NCBI RefSeq assembly: GCF_023008545.1
Contig: NZ_CP095397.1
Location: forward strand, 2,418,001 to 2,482,000
Length of the DNA stretch: 64,000 bases
Source: Natribaculum luteum
GTDB lineage: Archaea > Halobacteriota > Halobacteria > Halobacteriales > Natrialbaceae
Reading direction: 5' to 3'
The position numbers and the translations under genes are program-made. Position 1 is the stretch's first letter. The number at the start of each line of letters is the position of its first letter. Under the pieces are notes generated by a model. It ran no database searches. It worked only from the letters and a program-made list of their open reading frames with translations, and was not told the DNA's origin. Of this stretch, positions 24,125-32,029 are shown piece by piece.

Positions 24125-25711
24125 ATGAGCCAACAAACCCCTGGACAGATCCACGGTCACTACGTCGGTGGCGAGTGGGTCGACGGCGAGGGCTCGGAGA
24201 CGTTCGAGAGCACGAACCCGGCGACTGGTGAACCGCTTGCCGAGTTCCATCGTGCCACCGAGTCGGACGTCGACGCCGCACTCGAGGCGGCCGAGGCGGC
24301 CTTCGACGAGTGGCGGTCGCTGTCGTATATCGATCGCGCAGAACACCTCTGGGACATCTACCACGAACTGCGCGAGCGAACCGACGAACTGGGCGAGATC
24401 GTCACCAGAGAGTGTGGCAAGGAGATCTCCGAGGGGAAAGCGGACGTCGTCGAGGCGGCGCACATGGTCGAGTGGGCGGCCGGCAACGCCCGCCACCCCC
24501 ACGGCGACGTGGTCCCAAGCGAGATCCCGAGCAAGGACTCGTACATGCGTCGCAAACCGCGGGGCGTGATCGGCTGTATCACGCCGTGGAACTTCCCGGT
24601 CGCAATCCCGTTCTGGCACATGGCGATCGCGCTGGTCGAGGGCAACACCGTCGTCTGGAAGCCGGCCGAACAGACGCCGTGGTGTGGCCAGATCGTCGCC
24701 GAGATGATGGAAGACGCCGGTGTCCCCGAGGGCGTGTTCAACATGGTCCAGGGCTACGGTGACGCCGGTGCCGCCATCGTCGACGATCCTCGAGTCGACA
24801 CCGTCCTCTTTACCGGCTCGGCGGAAGTCGGCCACGAGATCGCCGGCAAGGTCGGCGGCGAACCCGGCAAACTCGCCGCCTGCGAGATGGGCGGTAAAAA
24901 CGGCATCGTCGTCACCGAGAACGCAGACCTCGACGTCGCCGTCCACTCGGCGATCATGTCCTCGTTCAAGACGACCGGCCAGCGCTGTGTCTCCTCCGAA
25001 CGGCTGATCGTCCACGAGGACGTCTACGACGAGTTCAAAGCGCGGTTCGTCGACCTCGCCGAGAGCGTCGCCGTCGGCGACCCGCTCTCTGCGGACACGT
25101 TCATGGGCCCCGCTATCGAGCCAGCGCACCTCGAGAAGATCCGCAAGCACAACGAACTCGCCGAGAAGGAAGGCGGGGAGGTACTCGTCGACCGGTACGA
25201 ACTCGACGACGAGGAAATTCCCGAGGACCACGAGGAGGGGGCAGCTACTGCCTCCGATAGTGAGCGTAGCGGTAGCTACGCGAACGGCTACTGGGTCGGG
25301 CCGTTCGTCTACGAGATCGACTACGATCCGGACCTGCGGTGTATCAAAGAGGAGTGTTTCGGCCCCCACGTCGCCCTGATGGAGTACTCCGGTGACATCG
25401 AACGAGCGGTCGAGATCCACAACGACACGCCGTACGGTCTCGCCGGTGCGATCATCTCGGAGGACTATCGCCAGATCAACTACTTCCGTGACTACGCCGA
25501 CCTCGGACTGGCCTACGCCAATCTGCCGTGTATCGGTGCGGAGGTGCAGCTACCCTTCGGCGGCGTCAAAAAGTCCGGCAACGGCTACCCCTCCGCTCGA
25601 GAGGCCATCGAGGCCGTCACCGAGCGAACCGCCTGGACGATGAACAACTCGAAAGAGATCGAGATGGCCCAGGGGCTGTCGGCGGACATCAAGACCGCAG
25701 ACGACGAGTAG
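24125..25711 (+). CDS. Aldehyde dehydrogenase with an internal palindromic insert
   Basis: 528 residues, about 15-30 longer than typical for this ALDH group. Catalytic residues are complete: Pro-Trp-Asn156-Phe, Glu254 in Cys-Glu-Met-Gly-Gly-Lys, and Cys288 in Gly-Gln-Arg-Cys. Residues 373-385 (Ala-Ala-Thr-Ala-Ser-Asp-Ser-Glu-Arg-Ser-Gly-Ser-Tyr) are encoded exactly by a 39 bp imperfect palindrome and sit in a surface loop before the Gly-Tyr-Trp-Val-Gly-Pro strand, so they look like an in-frame insertion that leaves the active site intact. The substrate cannot be assigned. ATG at 24125 gives the family N-terminus (Gly-Gly-Glu-Trp-Val). Confidence 0.9.
   Translation: MSQQTPGQIHGHYVGGEWVDGEGSETFESTNPATGEPLAEFHRATESDVDAALEAAEAAFDEWRSLSYIDRAEHLWDIYHELRERTDELGEIVTRECGKEISEGKADVVEAAHMVEWAAGNARHPHGDVVPSEIPSKDSYMRRKPRGVIGCITPWNFPVAIPFWHMAIALVEGNTVVWKPAEQTPWCGQIVAEMMEDAGVPEGVFNMVQGYGDAGAAIVDDPRVDTVLFTGSAEVGHEIAGKVGGEPGKLAACEMGGKNGIVVTENADLDVAVHSAIMSSFKTTGQRCVSSERLIVHEDVYDEFKARFVDLAESVAVGDPLSADTFMGPAIEPAHLEKIRKHNELAEKEGGEVLVDRYELDDEEIPEDHEEGAATASDSERSGSYANGYWVGPFVYEIDYDPDLRCIKEECFGPHVALMEYSGDIERAVEIHNDTPYGLAGAIISEDYRQINYFRDYADLGLAYANLPCIGAEVQLPFGGVKKSGNGYPSAREAIEAVTERTAWTMNNSKEIEMAQGLSADIKTADDE
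25241..25279. repeat. 39 bp palindromic element inserted in the ALDH reading frame
   Basis: An 11-nt arm (25241-25251), a 17-nt loop and an 11-nt arm (25269-25279) pair with one mismatch and one G-T pair. Length 39 bp keeps the frame. It encodes residues 373-385 of the aldehyde dehydrogenase. Confidence 0.7.
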
Positions 25712-26061
25712 GCCGCGATACCGTCGTCTCGAGTGGCGGATCGAACGACGCGCGAACCGCAGTTCTCGAGGGGGACCGAAGCCGATAGCGAAAGGTGTGG
25801 ACGAGGTGACGAGAGACGCGGACGAGGTGGCGAAAGGTGTGGACGAGGTGACGAGAGACGCGGACGAGGTGGCGAAAGGTGCGGACGAGACGTGGATCTG
25901 CTCTCCCGGGAGACGAGCAGCGGCGGTCCAGCGGTCCGGTATGCCGGTCGGCGGCGTGAAAAGCGCCGTCTTCCGGCGTATAAACGTTGGTCCCGAACGA
26001 CTAAAATCCAGCGGGTCTGGAACGCGTGGCCGCCAGTGTTCGAGGCCGACCAGCGACGAAC
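25712..26061. other. 350 bp convergent intergenic region with a minisatellite
   Basis: Lies between the aldehyde dehydrogenase (+) and the nitrilase (-) stop codons. It holds the 42 bp tandem repeat at 25788-25889. The remainder (25890-26061) has a TATAAA at about 25979 but no convincing gene on either strand. Confidence 0.6.
25788..25889. repeat. 42 bp tandem repeat, about 2.4 copies
   Basis: Two identical 42 bp units (25788-25829, 25830-25871) and an 18 bp partial third. Each unit is itself two diverged 21 bp halves ending in GGACGAGGTG. In the + frame it would read as heptads of the type Asp-Glu-Val-x-x-x-Ala, but no surrounding gene supports translation. Confidence 0.9.
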
Positions 26062-26874
26062 TTACAGCCGCCGGTCCCGAAGAGCGGGGAACTCCTCGCG
26101 GACCGACGTTACTCGCTGCGGGTCGATCTCGGCGGTCACGATCGTCGGTTCGTCGCCACTCGAGGCTACGGCCACGCCCCACGGGTCGTGGACGGTCGAC
26201 CGGCCGAGCAGCGTCGCGTCCGCGAACGACCCCGACCCGTTGATCGTCGCGACGTAACACTGGTTCTCGATCGCACGGGCTCGCGAGAGCGTGTTCCAGT
26301 GTTCGATCCGGGGATAGGGCCACGCGCTCGGAACGCAGACGAGGTCGACGCCGGCGTCGACGAGGTTTCGATAGAGTTCCGGAAACCGGAGGTCGTAACA
26401 GGTCGTTACCCCGACCGTGAAGCCGCCGATTTCGGCCGTCTCGAGCCGTTCACCGGGGACGAGCAGTTCGTTCTCGACGGAGTCGTACCCGAAGAGGTGG
26501 TGTTTGCGATAGACGAGTTCGAGGTCGCCACTCGAGTCGAACAGCGCGGCCGTGTTCGCCAGGCCCTCGGCGGCCGGGGTCTCGACCGACTCGGTCGCCG
26601 CGAGATCCTCGACGATGGTTCCTGCGAGGACGGCGACGTCGTGGTCGGCTGCCGCCTCCTGCAGGCGCGTGAACGTCTCTCCCTCGATCGGTTCCGCGTA
26701 CCGCTCGTAGAGATCGAACGCGAAGTAACCGACGGTAAACAGTTCGGGGAGGGCGACGAGGTCCGCGCCACGGTCGGCGGCACTCGAGACGGCCTCGAGC
26801 GCTCGCTCGACGTTGCCGTCGACGTCTCCCGCTTCGATCTCGAGTTGTGCGAGTGCGATCGTCGTCTCGGTCAT
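26062..26874 (-). CDS. Carbon-nitrogen hydrolase (nitrilase superfamily)
   Basis: 270 residues. The catalytic triad is visible as Glu44 (Leu-Pro-Glu-Leu-Phe), Lys124 (Tyr-Arg-Lys-His-His-Leu-Phe) and Cys159 (Thr-Thr-Cys-Tyr-Asp-Leu-Arg-Phe-Pro-Glu). That last motif and the overall length match omega-amidase/Nit2-like and related amidases rather than NAD synthetase or amidohydrolases of nucleotides. It acts on a C-N bond of a small cytosolic amide; the substrate is not predictable. Its ATG overlaps the stop of the SRPBCC gene by 4 bp, indicating co-translation. Confidence 0.9.
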   Translation of the reverse strand: MTETTIALAQLEIEAGDVDGNVERALEAVSSAADRGADLVALPELFTVGYFAFDLYERYAEPIEGETFTRLQEAAADHDVAVLAGTIVEDLAATESVETPAAEGLANTAALFDSSGDLELVYRKHHLFGYDSVENELLVPGERLETAEIGGFTVGVTTCYDLRFPELYRNLVDAGVDLVCVPSAWPYPRIEHWNTLSRARAIENQCYVATINGSGSFADATLLGRSTVHDPWGVAVASSGDEPTIVTAEIDPQRVTSVREEFPALRDRRL

Positions 26875-27293
26875 CGTGAGGCCTCGAGGTTGCGACGCAG
26901 GTTCTCGAGTTCGTCGTCGAGGTTTCGTTCGAAGAACGTCTCGACGCCGGGGACCTTGCCGTCGACGACGAACTCGTTTACGAGCCGGCTGCCGCCGTCT
27001 CTCGGTTCGATCTCGTGTTCGCCAGTGACGTTCATCACCTTCGATCGGCCGACGAACTTCACGTACTCCGGCGATCGTCGGGTGACGTCTTCTGTCTCGA
27101 CGGCGATCGTCCGTCGCACGAGCGGGATCGGTAACTCCACGTGCCAGGTTACGTGCGTCGCGTCGGCGTCGTTGACGGTGTACTCACTGACGACACTGAT
27201 CGATCGGGCGCGGTTCCCGGGATCCGAGATGAACTCCCACACCTGATCGGGCGGAATCGTGAGTTCGAACGTACGCTGGACCCGAACGGTCAT
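26871..27293 (-). CDS. SRPBCC (START/CoxG-like) family protein
   Basis: 140 residues, a single helix-grip domain. It begins with Val-Arg-Val-Gln-Arg-Thr-Phe-Glu-Leu and Pro-Pro-Asp-Gln-Val-Trp-Glu-Phe-Ile-Ser-Asp-Pro, the usual opening of SRPBCC proteins, which bind hydrophobic ligands in a central cavity. The long C-terminal helix has Glu-Leu-Glu-Asn-Leu-Arg-Arg. It is the first gene of a two-gene operon with the nitrilase. Ligand unknown. Confidence 0.85.
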   Translation of the reverse strand: MTVRVQRTFELTIPPDQVWEFISDPGNRARSISVVSEYTVNDADATHVTWHVELPIPLVRRTIAVETEDVTRRSPEYVKFVGRSKVMNVTGEHEIEPRDGGSRLVNEFVVDGKVPGVETFFERNLDDELENLRRNLEASR

Positions 27294-27353
27294 GTCGGTA
27301 CGTCCGTGTCACGCGGGTAAAAAGACGGTGAAAGCAGCCACACTCGTCGTCGC

Positions 27354-27578
27354 TCAACTAAGCGTCACTTTCCACGTCGTCGAGCGCGCGCGTCCCCACT
27401 TTTCGATGTCGACGTCGTCGGATTTCTCTGCGAGGTGCGGCAGACGCGCACCGACCTGTTTCGAAGAGAGTCCGATCGCTTCCGCGATGTTCTTCGCCCG
27501 GAAGTACTGCTCGCCACGGGCGGCGCTCTCGCGGAGGTACGAGAGAATTCGCTGCTCTTCGTCGGAGTAGTCGGTCAT
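27354..27578 (-). CDS. Small winged-helix protein (DUF7123-like)
   Basis: 74 residues. The order helix-helix-recognition helix-wing can be inferred from Glu-Glu-Gln-Arg-Ile-Leu-Ser-Tyr-Leu-Arg, Phe-Arg-Ala-Lys-Asn-Ile-Ala-Glu-Ala-Ile, and Leu-Ser-Ser-Lys-Gln-Val-Gly-Ala-Arg-Leu, ending in a Trp-containing wing strand. It is a stand-alone small DNA-binding candidate of a family conserved in haloarchaea. No ligand or dimerisation domain is present. The regulated gene is unknown. Confidence 0.75.
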   Translation of the reverse strand: MTDYSDEEQRILSYLRESAARGEQYFRAKNIAEAIGLSSKQVGARLPHLAEKSDDVDIEKWGRARSTTWKVTLS

Positions 27579-27740
27579 CGTCGTTACCTAGGCCTAGGCC
27601 GTCTGGCGTCTTAACTGTTGGTAGACCCCTTCAATTACGTACGGGAAATCGACGATCGCAGGTAACTCGCTGTTGTACTCGAGAAGGACGGGAGTTACTG
27701 TCGTTTGAGCGTCGTTTCTGGCGTCGTGGTGACGCGCCGC

Positions 27741-27926
27741 TCAGCCCCAGTAGGCGTGGATCGCCGCGACTGCGAGCCCGCCGAAGAGAACGGCAGCGGC
27801 GAATCCCCAGGCGGCTTCGATGTCCGGTGCACCGGCGAACATTGCGAACGCGCCGAGTGCCGCGACGACGGCGAGCGCGATCGCGAGTCCGATGCCTTTG
27901 TCCGTCGTTTCCGTTGATGCAGCCAT
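27741..27926 (-). CDS. Small two-TM membrane protein (DUF7525-like)
   Basis: 61 residues with two hydrophobic helices, about 12-31 and 38-58, rich in Ala and Gly, and a short polar N-terminus. It resembles a small haloarchaeal membrane family. The ATG is preferred over an in-frame start 12 codons upstream because the extra residues are not membrane- or family-like. Function unknown. Confidence 0.65.
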   Translation of the reverse strand: MAASTETTDKGIGLAIALAVVAALGAFAMFAGAPDIEAAWGFAAAVLFGGLAVAAIHAYWG

Positions 27927-28085
27927 GTCGCACCGTTTGTAGTGGGGGTCTCTTAATTGCACTCATTCGTCGACAGAGTCGCGTCGTCTCGAGGGCGATC
28001 CGACCGTCACGAAGTGGGCGATTACTCCCTCCAGACTCATGCCACTCGCCGTGGTGGAACGCGGTCGACCGTGGAATCGATCGTG

Positions 28086-29105
28086 ATGACGACTACGACG
28101 TCGATCCTCTTTGGCAGCAAGCTCCGTACCGTAGTGACGATTGCTCTCTCGCTGGTCGTCGTCATCGCGGGCGCGTTCGTCGTCGGACTCGTCGGCGTTC
28201 CCACCGTCGAGCGCGTCGACGGCGAGTTCGGGGCGGTCAACGACTCGCACACGGAGGTTCGCGCCACGCTGACCGTCGACAATCCGAACCCGATCGGCAC
28301 GCGGGCGGTTGACGTCACCGCCGACTACGTCGTCAGGGCGAACGGCGTCGAACTGGCGCGGGGCCACGACGATGCCGTCTCCGTCGCACCCGGAACGTCG
28401 ACCGAGACCGTCACCGCGTGGATGGACAACGCGGTGATCCCCCGGTGGTGGGCGTCACACGTCCGGAACGGGGAGCGAACCACCGTCGTCGTCGACGCAC
28501 AGGTGACGACCGGCATCCTCGGCTACAGCAGGAACGTTACGCGGTCCCGAACCGTCGAGACGGACCTCCTCTCGTCGTTCGAGTCGACCGAACCCAGGCC
28601 GATCGACGCGGACGTTCCGTTCGCCCCGAATCCGGTCCTGTACCTCAACGAGACCCGGGCGTCCTGGGGAAACGTCGACGCGAACCGGACCGAACTCGAG
28701 CTGGCAGCCGACGCGTACAACCCCGGCGAGTACGACGTGCCAGTGACACAGATCGGGTACGCGATCACGATGAACGGCGTCGTCGTCGGCGAGGGCGAGA
28801 CGGCCGGCGGGACGGTCCTCGAGTCCGGCGAGGAGACGACGGTCACCGCGACGACGGCGATCGAGCACGACCGTCTCGACGAGTGGTGGGTCGCCCACCT
28901 CGAGAACGGCCAGCAGTCGGAACTGCGCATCGAATTCGAGGCCCGGATCGAACTACCGACTGGCTCGACGGTCACCGTGCCACTCGAGGCGCTCACCTAC
29001 GAGGAGACGGTCGAGACCGATCTGTTAGGCGAGGGCGACTCGAGGGAGCGGTCCCGATACTGTTTTGTCGCTGGCACCTGTACGATCGCCCATGACGCGG
29101 AGTGA
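28086..29105 (+). CDS. LEA14-like (WHy domain) cell-surface protein
   Basis: 339 residues. An N-terminal hydrophobic helix (about 14-38) anchors the protein, followed by two LEA14/WHy-type beta domains. Each has the pattern Leu-x-Val-Asp/Ala-Asn/Tyr-Asn-Pro and a Val-Ala-Pro-Gly or Leu-Glu-Ser-Gly turn before a Thr-rich strand, and each ends with Arg-Thr-Val-Glu-Thr-Asp-Leu-Leu or Glu-Glu-Thr-Val-Glu-Thr-Asp-Leu-Leu. The duplicated layout is typical of haloarchaeal desiccation-related proteins exposed outside the membrane. An alternative GTG lies five codons upstream. The stop overlaps the next gene by 4 bp. Confidence 0.85.
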   Translation: MTTTTSILFGSKLRTVVTIALSLVVVIAGAFVVGLVGVPTVERVDGEFGAVNDSHTEVRATLTVDNPNPIGTRAVDVTADYVVRANGVELARGHDDAVSVAPGTSTETVTAWMDNAVIPRWWASHVRNGERTTVVVDAQVTTGILGYSRNVTRSRTVETDLLSSFESTEPRPIDADVPFAPNPVLYLNETRASWGNVDANRTELELAADAYNPGEYDVPVTQIGYAITMNGVVVGEGETAGGTVLESGEETTVTATTAIEHDRLDEWWVAHLENGQQSELRIEFEARIELPTGSTVTVPLEALTYEETVETDLLGEGDSRERSRYCFVAGTCTIAHDAE

Positions 29106-29590
29106 ACCCGCTCCTGATCGCGTTCTTCTCGAGCAGTGACGACGCTCCAGCCGTCTCCGTCGACGACGACGGCACGCTCTTCCTGACGATCGACGGGACG
29201 TCCCGGGAACTGTCCAGACGCGACGCGAGGGCGCTCCAGGAGGCGATCGACGACGCGCTGACCGAACGCCGCGAGTTCGTCTACACGGCCTGTACCTACC
29301 GTGAGGACGGCTCGTACGTCGTCTCGAGACGGGGCTCGACCTCGGCCGGCAACGCCAAGGTCTTCGAGTCGTTCGAGGCCGTTCGACGGCTCTTCGACCG
29401 ACTGCCGGAGCGATTCGGCGCACAAGCAGTGGGTCGAACCGGAATCACCGGCTCGAGACGCCACCTGCTGGTCAGACACTTCGCCGAACATCCGGCGTTT
29501 TCCTGTCGGCTCACGTGTCGGAGTCCGCTAACGGTCGAGAAGCGTCCCGAGTCGACCGCCGACGCGTCTTCGGCTGGCGACATAGTGTGA
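29102..29590 (+). CDS. Haloarchaeal DUF7528-like protein
   Basis: 162 residues from a GTG overlapping the LEA14-like gene by 4 bp, so probably co-translated. The central part (about residues 20-105) is a compact alpha/beta domain with Leu-Ser-Arg-Arg-Asp-Ala-Arg-Ala-Leu-Gln-Glu-Ala-Ile and Phe-Glu-Ala-Val-Arg-Arg-Leu-Phe-Asp-Arg-Leu-Pro. The last 45 residues are Ser/Arg-rich and contain two Cys. It resembles a haloarchaeal family without known function; no catalytic motif is seen. Confidence 0.7.
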   Translation: MNPLLIAFFSSSDDAPAVSVDDDGTLFLTIDGTSRELSRRDARALQEAIDDALTERREFVYTACTYREDGSYVVSRRGSTSAGNAKVFESFEAVRRLFDRLPERFGAQAVGRTGITGSRRHLLVRHFAEHPAFSCRLTCRSPLTVEKRPESTADASSAGDIV

Positions 29591-29621
29591 CGTCGAGGCT
29601 GGTACGACGCTCGAGACTGAC

Positions 29622-29933
29622 TCACTCTTCGTCGACGGTGACGTGGACGTAGATGACCTTGCGCGTGACAGTCACCGCACAGTCGTCGAACGCGAACGAA
29701 ATCTCCGCGCTAACGGCGCCGTCCGTCTCCGCGAACGTGCGGTCTAGAGATTCGGGGTCGATCACCTCGTACAGCGGCTCGAGTTCGAGCGGCGACGTGT
29801 TCGTGAGCGCCGCGACTGCCCTGACGACGGCCTCGCTTCGTCGTTCGTCCGGGTCGACCTCGTACGCGAACCGGGACGACGACGTCGGTCCATCGCGGTC
29901 GAATCCGCCGTCGGAAATCGATCTCCTGGTCAC
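29622..29933 (-). CDS. HalOD1 output-domain protein
   Basis: 103 residues from GTG, overlapping the upstream regulator gene by 4 bp (GTGA). Residues 25-98 match the haloarchaeal HalOD1 domain: Val-Val-Arg-Ala-Val-Ala-Ala-Leu-Thr-Asn-Thr-Ser-Pro-Leu-Glu-Leu-Glu-Pro-Leu, then Ile-Asp-Pro-Glu-Ser-Leu-Asp. HalOD1 is found as an output module in haloarchaeal signalling proteins. Here it stands alone and is translationally coupled to a winged-helix protein, which suggests the two work together. Confidence 0.8.
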   Translation of the reverse strand: MTRRSISDGGFDRDGPTSSSRFAYEVDPDERRSEAVVRAVAALTNTSPLELEPLYEVIDPESLDRTFAETDGAVSAEISFAFDDCAVTVTRKVIYVHVTVDEE

Positions 29934-30781
29934 GGTTCGAACGGGAGGTCGCTCGTGAAGTCGTCGCTCTGGTAGTCGAGGTGATCGAGTCGGGGGCCAA
30001 GCAGTCCGCGGACGAGCGCGACCAGGGGGTTGGTGGCTCCCTCGCCGATCATCGCCGTCTCGCTTCTGGTGCCATCGTCGCCTGGTTCGTCCCAGAGGGC
30101 GACCATGACCTTGTCGCGATCGGCGACGATGAGTCGTCCGACTCGCGGATACCTCGACGGTTCGTTCATCCAGTCGCCCTGTGGTTCCCAGATGGTCGCC
30201 GCCGGGAGGAACTCGCGAAAGTACTCGCGGACGTCCGGATTCTGTGATCCGGCGTAGATGTCCACGCCGCGTTCGATCGCTCGCCGCGCGTGCGGGAGAC
30301 AATCCTGATCGAGCAAGTCGTCGGAGGCGTAGACGAGAAACAACTCGTCTTCGGCCTTGTCTGCCAGTTCCCGGCTGTACTCGTACACGTCTGCCTGCCC
30401 TTCGATCACGCCGATCGCGTCGCCGTCGCTGCGGCTGCCGGTCTGGAACCGCGATAGCAACTCGTCGATGAGCTCGATCTCCATCCACTCGGCGTCGACC
30501 GCCGCGTAATCGCGGTAGACGGCGACGTTCTCCTCGTGATCGTACGTGATCAGTCCTGCGTCGTCGAGCTGTGGAAGGTGTTTGTGGTGGAGTGCAACGA
30601 GCGTTCGATCGAACTCGTTCTCGTAGTCGGACGACCGGAGCACGCCGGCGTCGTGGGAAACGAGGCGATCGGCCAGTTCGGTCACAGGAAGCGGTCGAGC
30701 AGCGTCGTTGAGAATCGACAGCACTGCTCGGTTGTACGTGTTCGCGATGAGCCGGATGATTCGCTCCTCCTGTGACCCCAT
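29930..30781 (-). CDS. Winged-helix regulator with TrmB-like C-terminal domain (DUF7344-like)
   Basis: 283 residues. The N-terminal 95 residues form a winged helix (Asn-Arg-Ala-Val-Leu-Ser-Ile-Leu-Asn-Asp, Thr-Glu-Leu-Ala-Asp-Arg-Leu-Val, and Leu-His-His-Lys-His-Leu-Pro-Gln-Leu-Asp), matching the haloarchaeal DUF7344 type. The C-terminal half (about 110-265) resembles the TrmB/phospholipase-D-like sensor of sugar and stress regulators, with no catalytic His-Lys motif. It is probably a transcription factor responding to a small signal. It is the first gene of an operon with the HalOD1 protein. Confidence 0.72.
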   Translation of the reverse strand: MGSQEERIIRLIANTYNRAVLSILNDAARPLPVTELADRLVSHDAGVLRSSDYENEFDRTLVALHHKHLPQLDDAGLITYDHEENVAVYRDYAAVDAEWMEIELIDELLSRFQTGSRSDGDAIGVIEGQADVYEYSRELADKAEDELFLVYASDDLLDQDCLPHARRAIERGVDIYAGSQNPDVREYFREFLPAATIWEPQGDWMNEPSRYPRVGRLIVADRDKVMVALWDEPGDDGTRSETAMIGEGATNPLVALVRGLLGPRLDHLDYQSDDFTSDLPFEP

Positions 30782-30892
30782 ACCGCCATATTCTTCGCTG
30801 TAATTAAAAATAGGGTGGTAGTTTCGAATGTGGGCAGCGTCGTCGACGACGCCGATTCCGATCGGTGAGCGTCCGTCGCCGTCGGGGATCGG

Positions 30893-31924
30893 TCACCGAA
30901 TGCTCGTGTGTTCGGACTCCTCGTTGAGCGCGAGGTTCGCCGCGATCTCCGCGTTTCGCATGGCGTACTGGGCGGTCTGCTGGAGACTGACCAGCACCTC
31001 ACGCACCTGCAGGAGGTCGTCGTTGGACATCTCCGGCAGGCCGTCGAGAATGTCGCGTTCGGTCTCGTCGATCTCCTGGAACAGTTTCCGCACTTCGATC
31101 GTCAGATCGTAGTCCCGGCGGACCGCGGCTTCGACCGCGACCGACGTGATCTCGTCGACCAGGTCGGTCAGTTCACGAATCTGGCGCATCGTCGCGCTCT
31201 CGACGTTGAGCGCGTGCCCGTCGGCTTCCATCACGATTTCGGCGATGTCCTCCGCGTTGTCCGCGGTCAACTCGAGGTTCTTCGCGATCGAGCGGTAGCC
31301 GATGAGCGGGAAGCCGCTGTCGAGTCCCACGGCGCGAGCGAGGTTCGGGTTCTGGTAGGCGGTGAAGATCAGTCGAAGCAAGAGGACGAAGATCTTGTTG
31401 GCCTGGCGCTCGCGGTTGAGCGCGCGCTGGGCGAGATCGGGGTTGCCGTGGGCCAGGGACTTGATCGCTTCACCGCGCATCGTCCGTCCCGTTCGCTCGA
31501 GGCGCTCGAGGAGGTTGTCGAGCGTGAAGTCTTCGGGATCGACCGAACAGCGAATCGAGATGCTTTCGGGAGTCTCCTCGATGACACCCAGTCCCATCAG
31601 CTGTGTTTCGGCCTGGTAGACGGCGTTGATGTGTGCGGAGTCGAGTGCGCCCTCCTCGCGTTCGATTCGAATGACCCGTCGACCGAGGACGTACTGGGCG
31701 ACGATTGCCCGTTCGACGGCCTGGGCGTCCAGGTCGTCGGCACGGATGATCGCCTCCGTGTCTTCGGAGCTGACGGACTCCGGCATCACCGTCAACGTTC
31801 CCTTCCCGCCGGTCCGGAGAGACACTTCATCTCCTTTTTCGACGCCGTGTTCGGACGCCCACTCCGCGGGCAACGTCATCGCCAGCGTCGACGGACCGAG
31901 TCGTTGCACTTTCCGCGTTTCCAT
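30893..31924 (-). CDS. AbrB-PhoU fusion, phosphate uptake regulator family
   Basis: 343 residues. The N-terminal 50 residues are an AbrB/SpoVT-type swapped-hairpin DNA-binding domain (Val-Gln-Arg-Leu-Gly-Pro-Ser-Thr-Leu-Ala-Met-Thr-Leu-Pro). From about 130 to 340 run two PhoU-type three-helix bundles with Glu-Asp-Ile-Ala-Glu and Thr-Glu-Arg-Asp-Ile-Leu-type metal-binding patterns. AbrB-PhoU fusions are common in archaea and are annotated as phosphate-uptake regulators. No pst or phosphate transporter gene is adjacent here, so the target may be distant. A TATA-like GATTAAGG is about 27 bp upstream on its strand. Confidence 0.9.
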   Translation of the reverse strand: METRKVQRLGPSTLAMTLPAEWASEHGVEKGDEVSLRTGGKGTLTVMPESVSSEDTEAIIRADDLDAQAVERAIVAQYVLGRRVIRIEREEGALDSAHINAVYQAETQLMGLGVIEETPESISIRCSVDPEDFTLDNLLERLERTGRTMRGEAIKSLAHGNPDLAQRALNRERQANKIFVLLLRLIFTAYQNPNLARAVGLDSGFPLIGYRSIAKNLELTADNAEDIAEIVMEADGHALNVESATMRQIRELTDLVDEITSVAVEAAVRRDYDLTIEVRKLFQEIDETERDILDGLPEMSNDDLLQVREVLVSLQQTAQYAMRNAEIAANLALNEESEHTSIR

Positions 31925-32029
31925 GTCTCCGGGTAGGCCGCTGCCGACCTTAATCTTGACTATATTCTCATTATACGATCGACGTTATGGGTAATAGGAC
32001 TAGGTCGGCTGAGTTGACGAGGGATATCA

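Noticed and set aside
25797-26243. Coiled-coil protein read through the 42 bp repeat
   Set aside because: The heptad pattern stops after about 30 residues, and the rest runs antisense through the nitrilase gene with non-coding composition.
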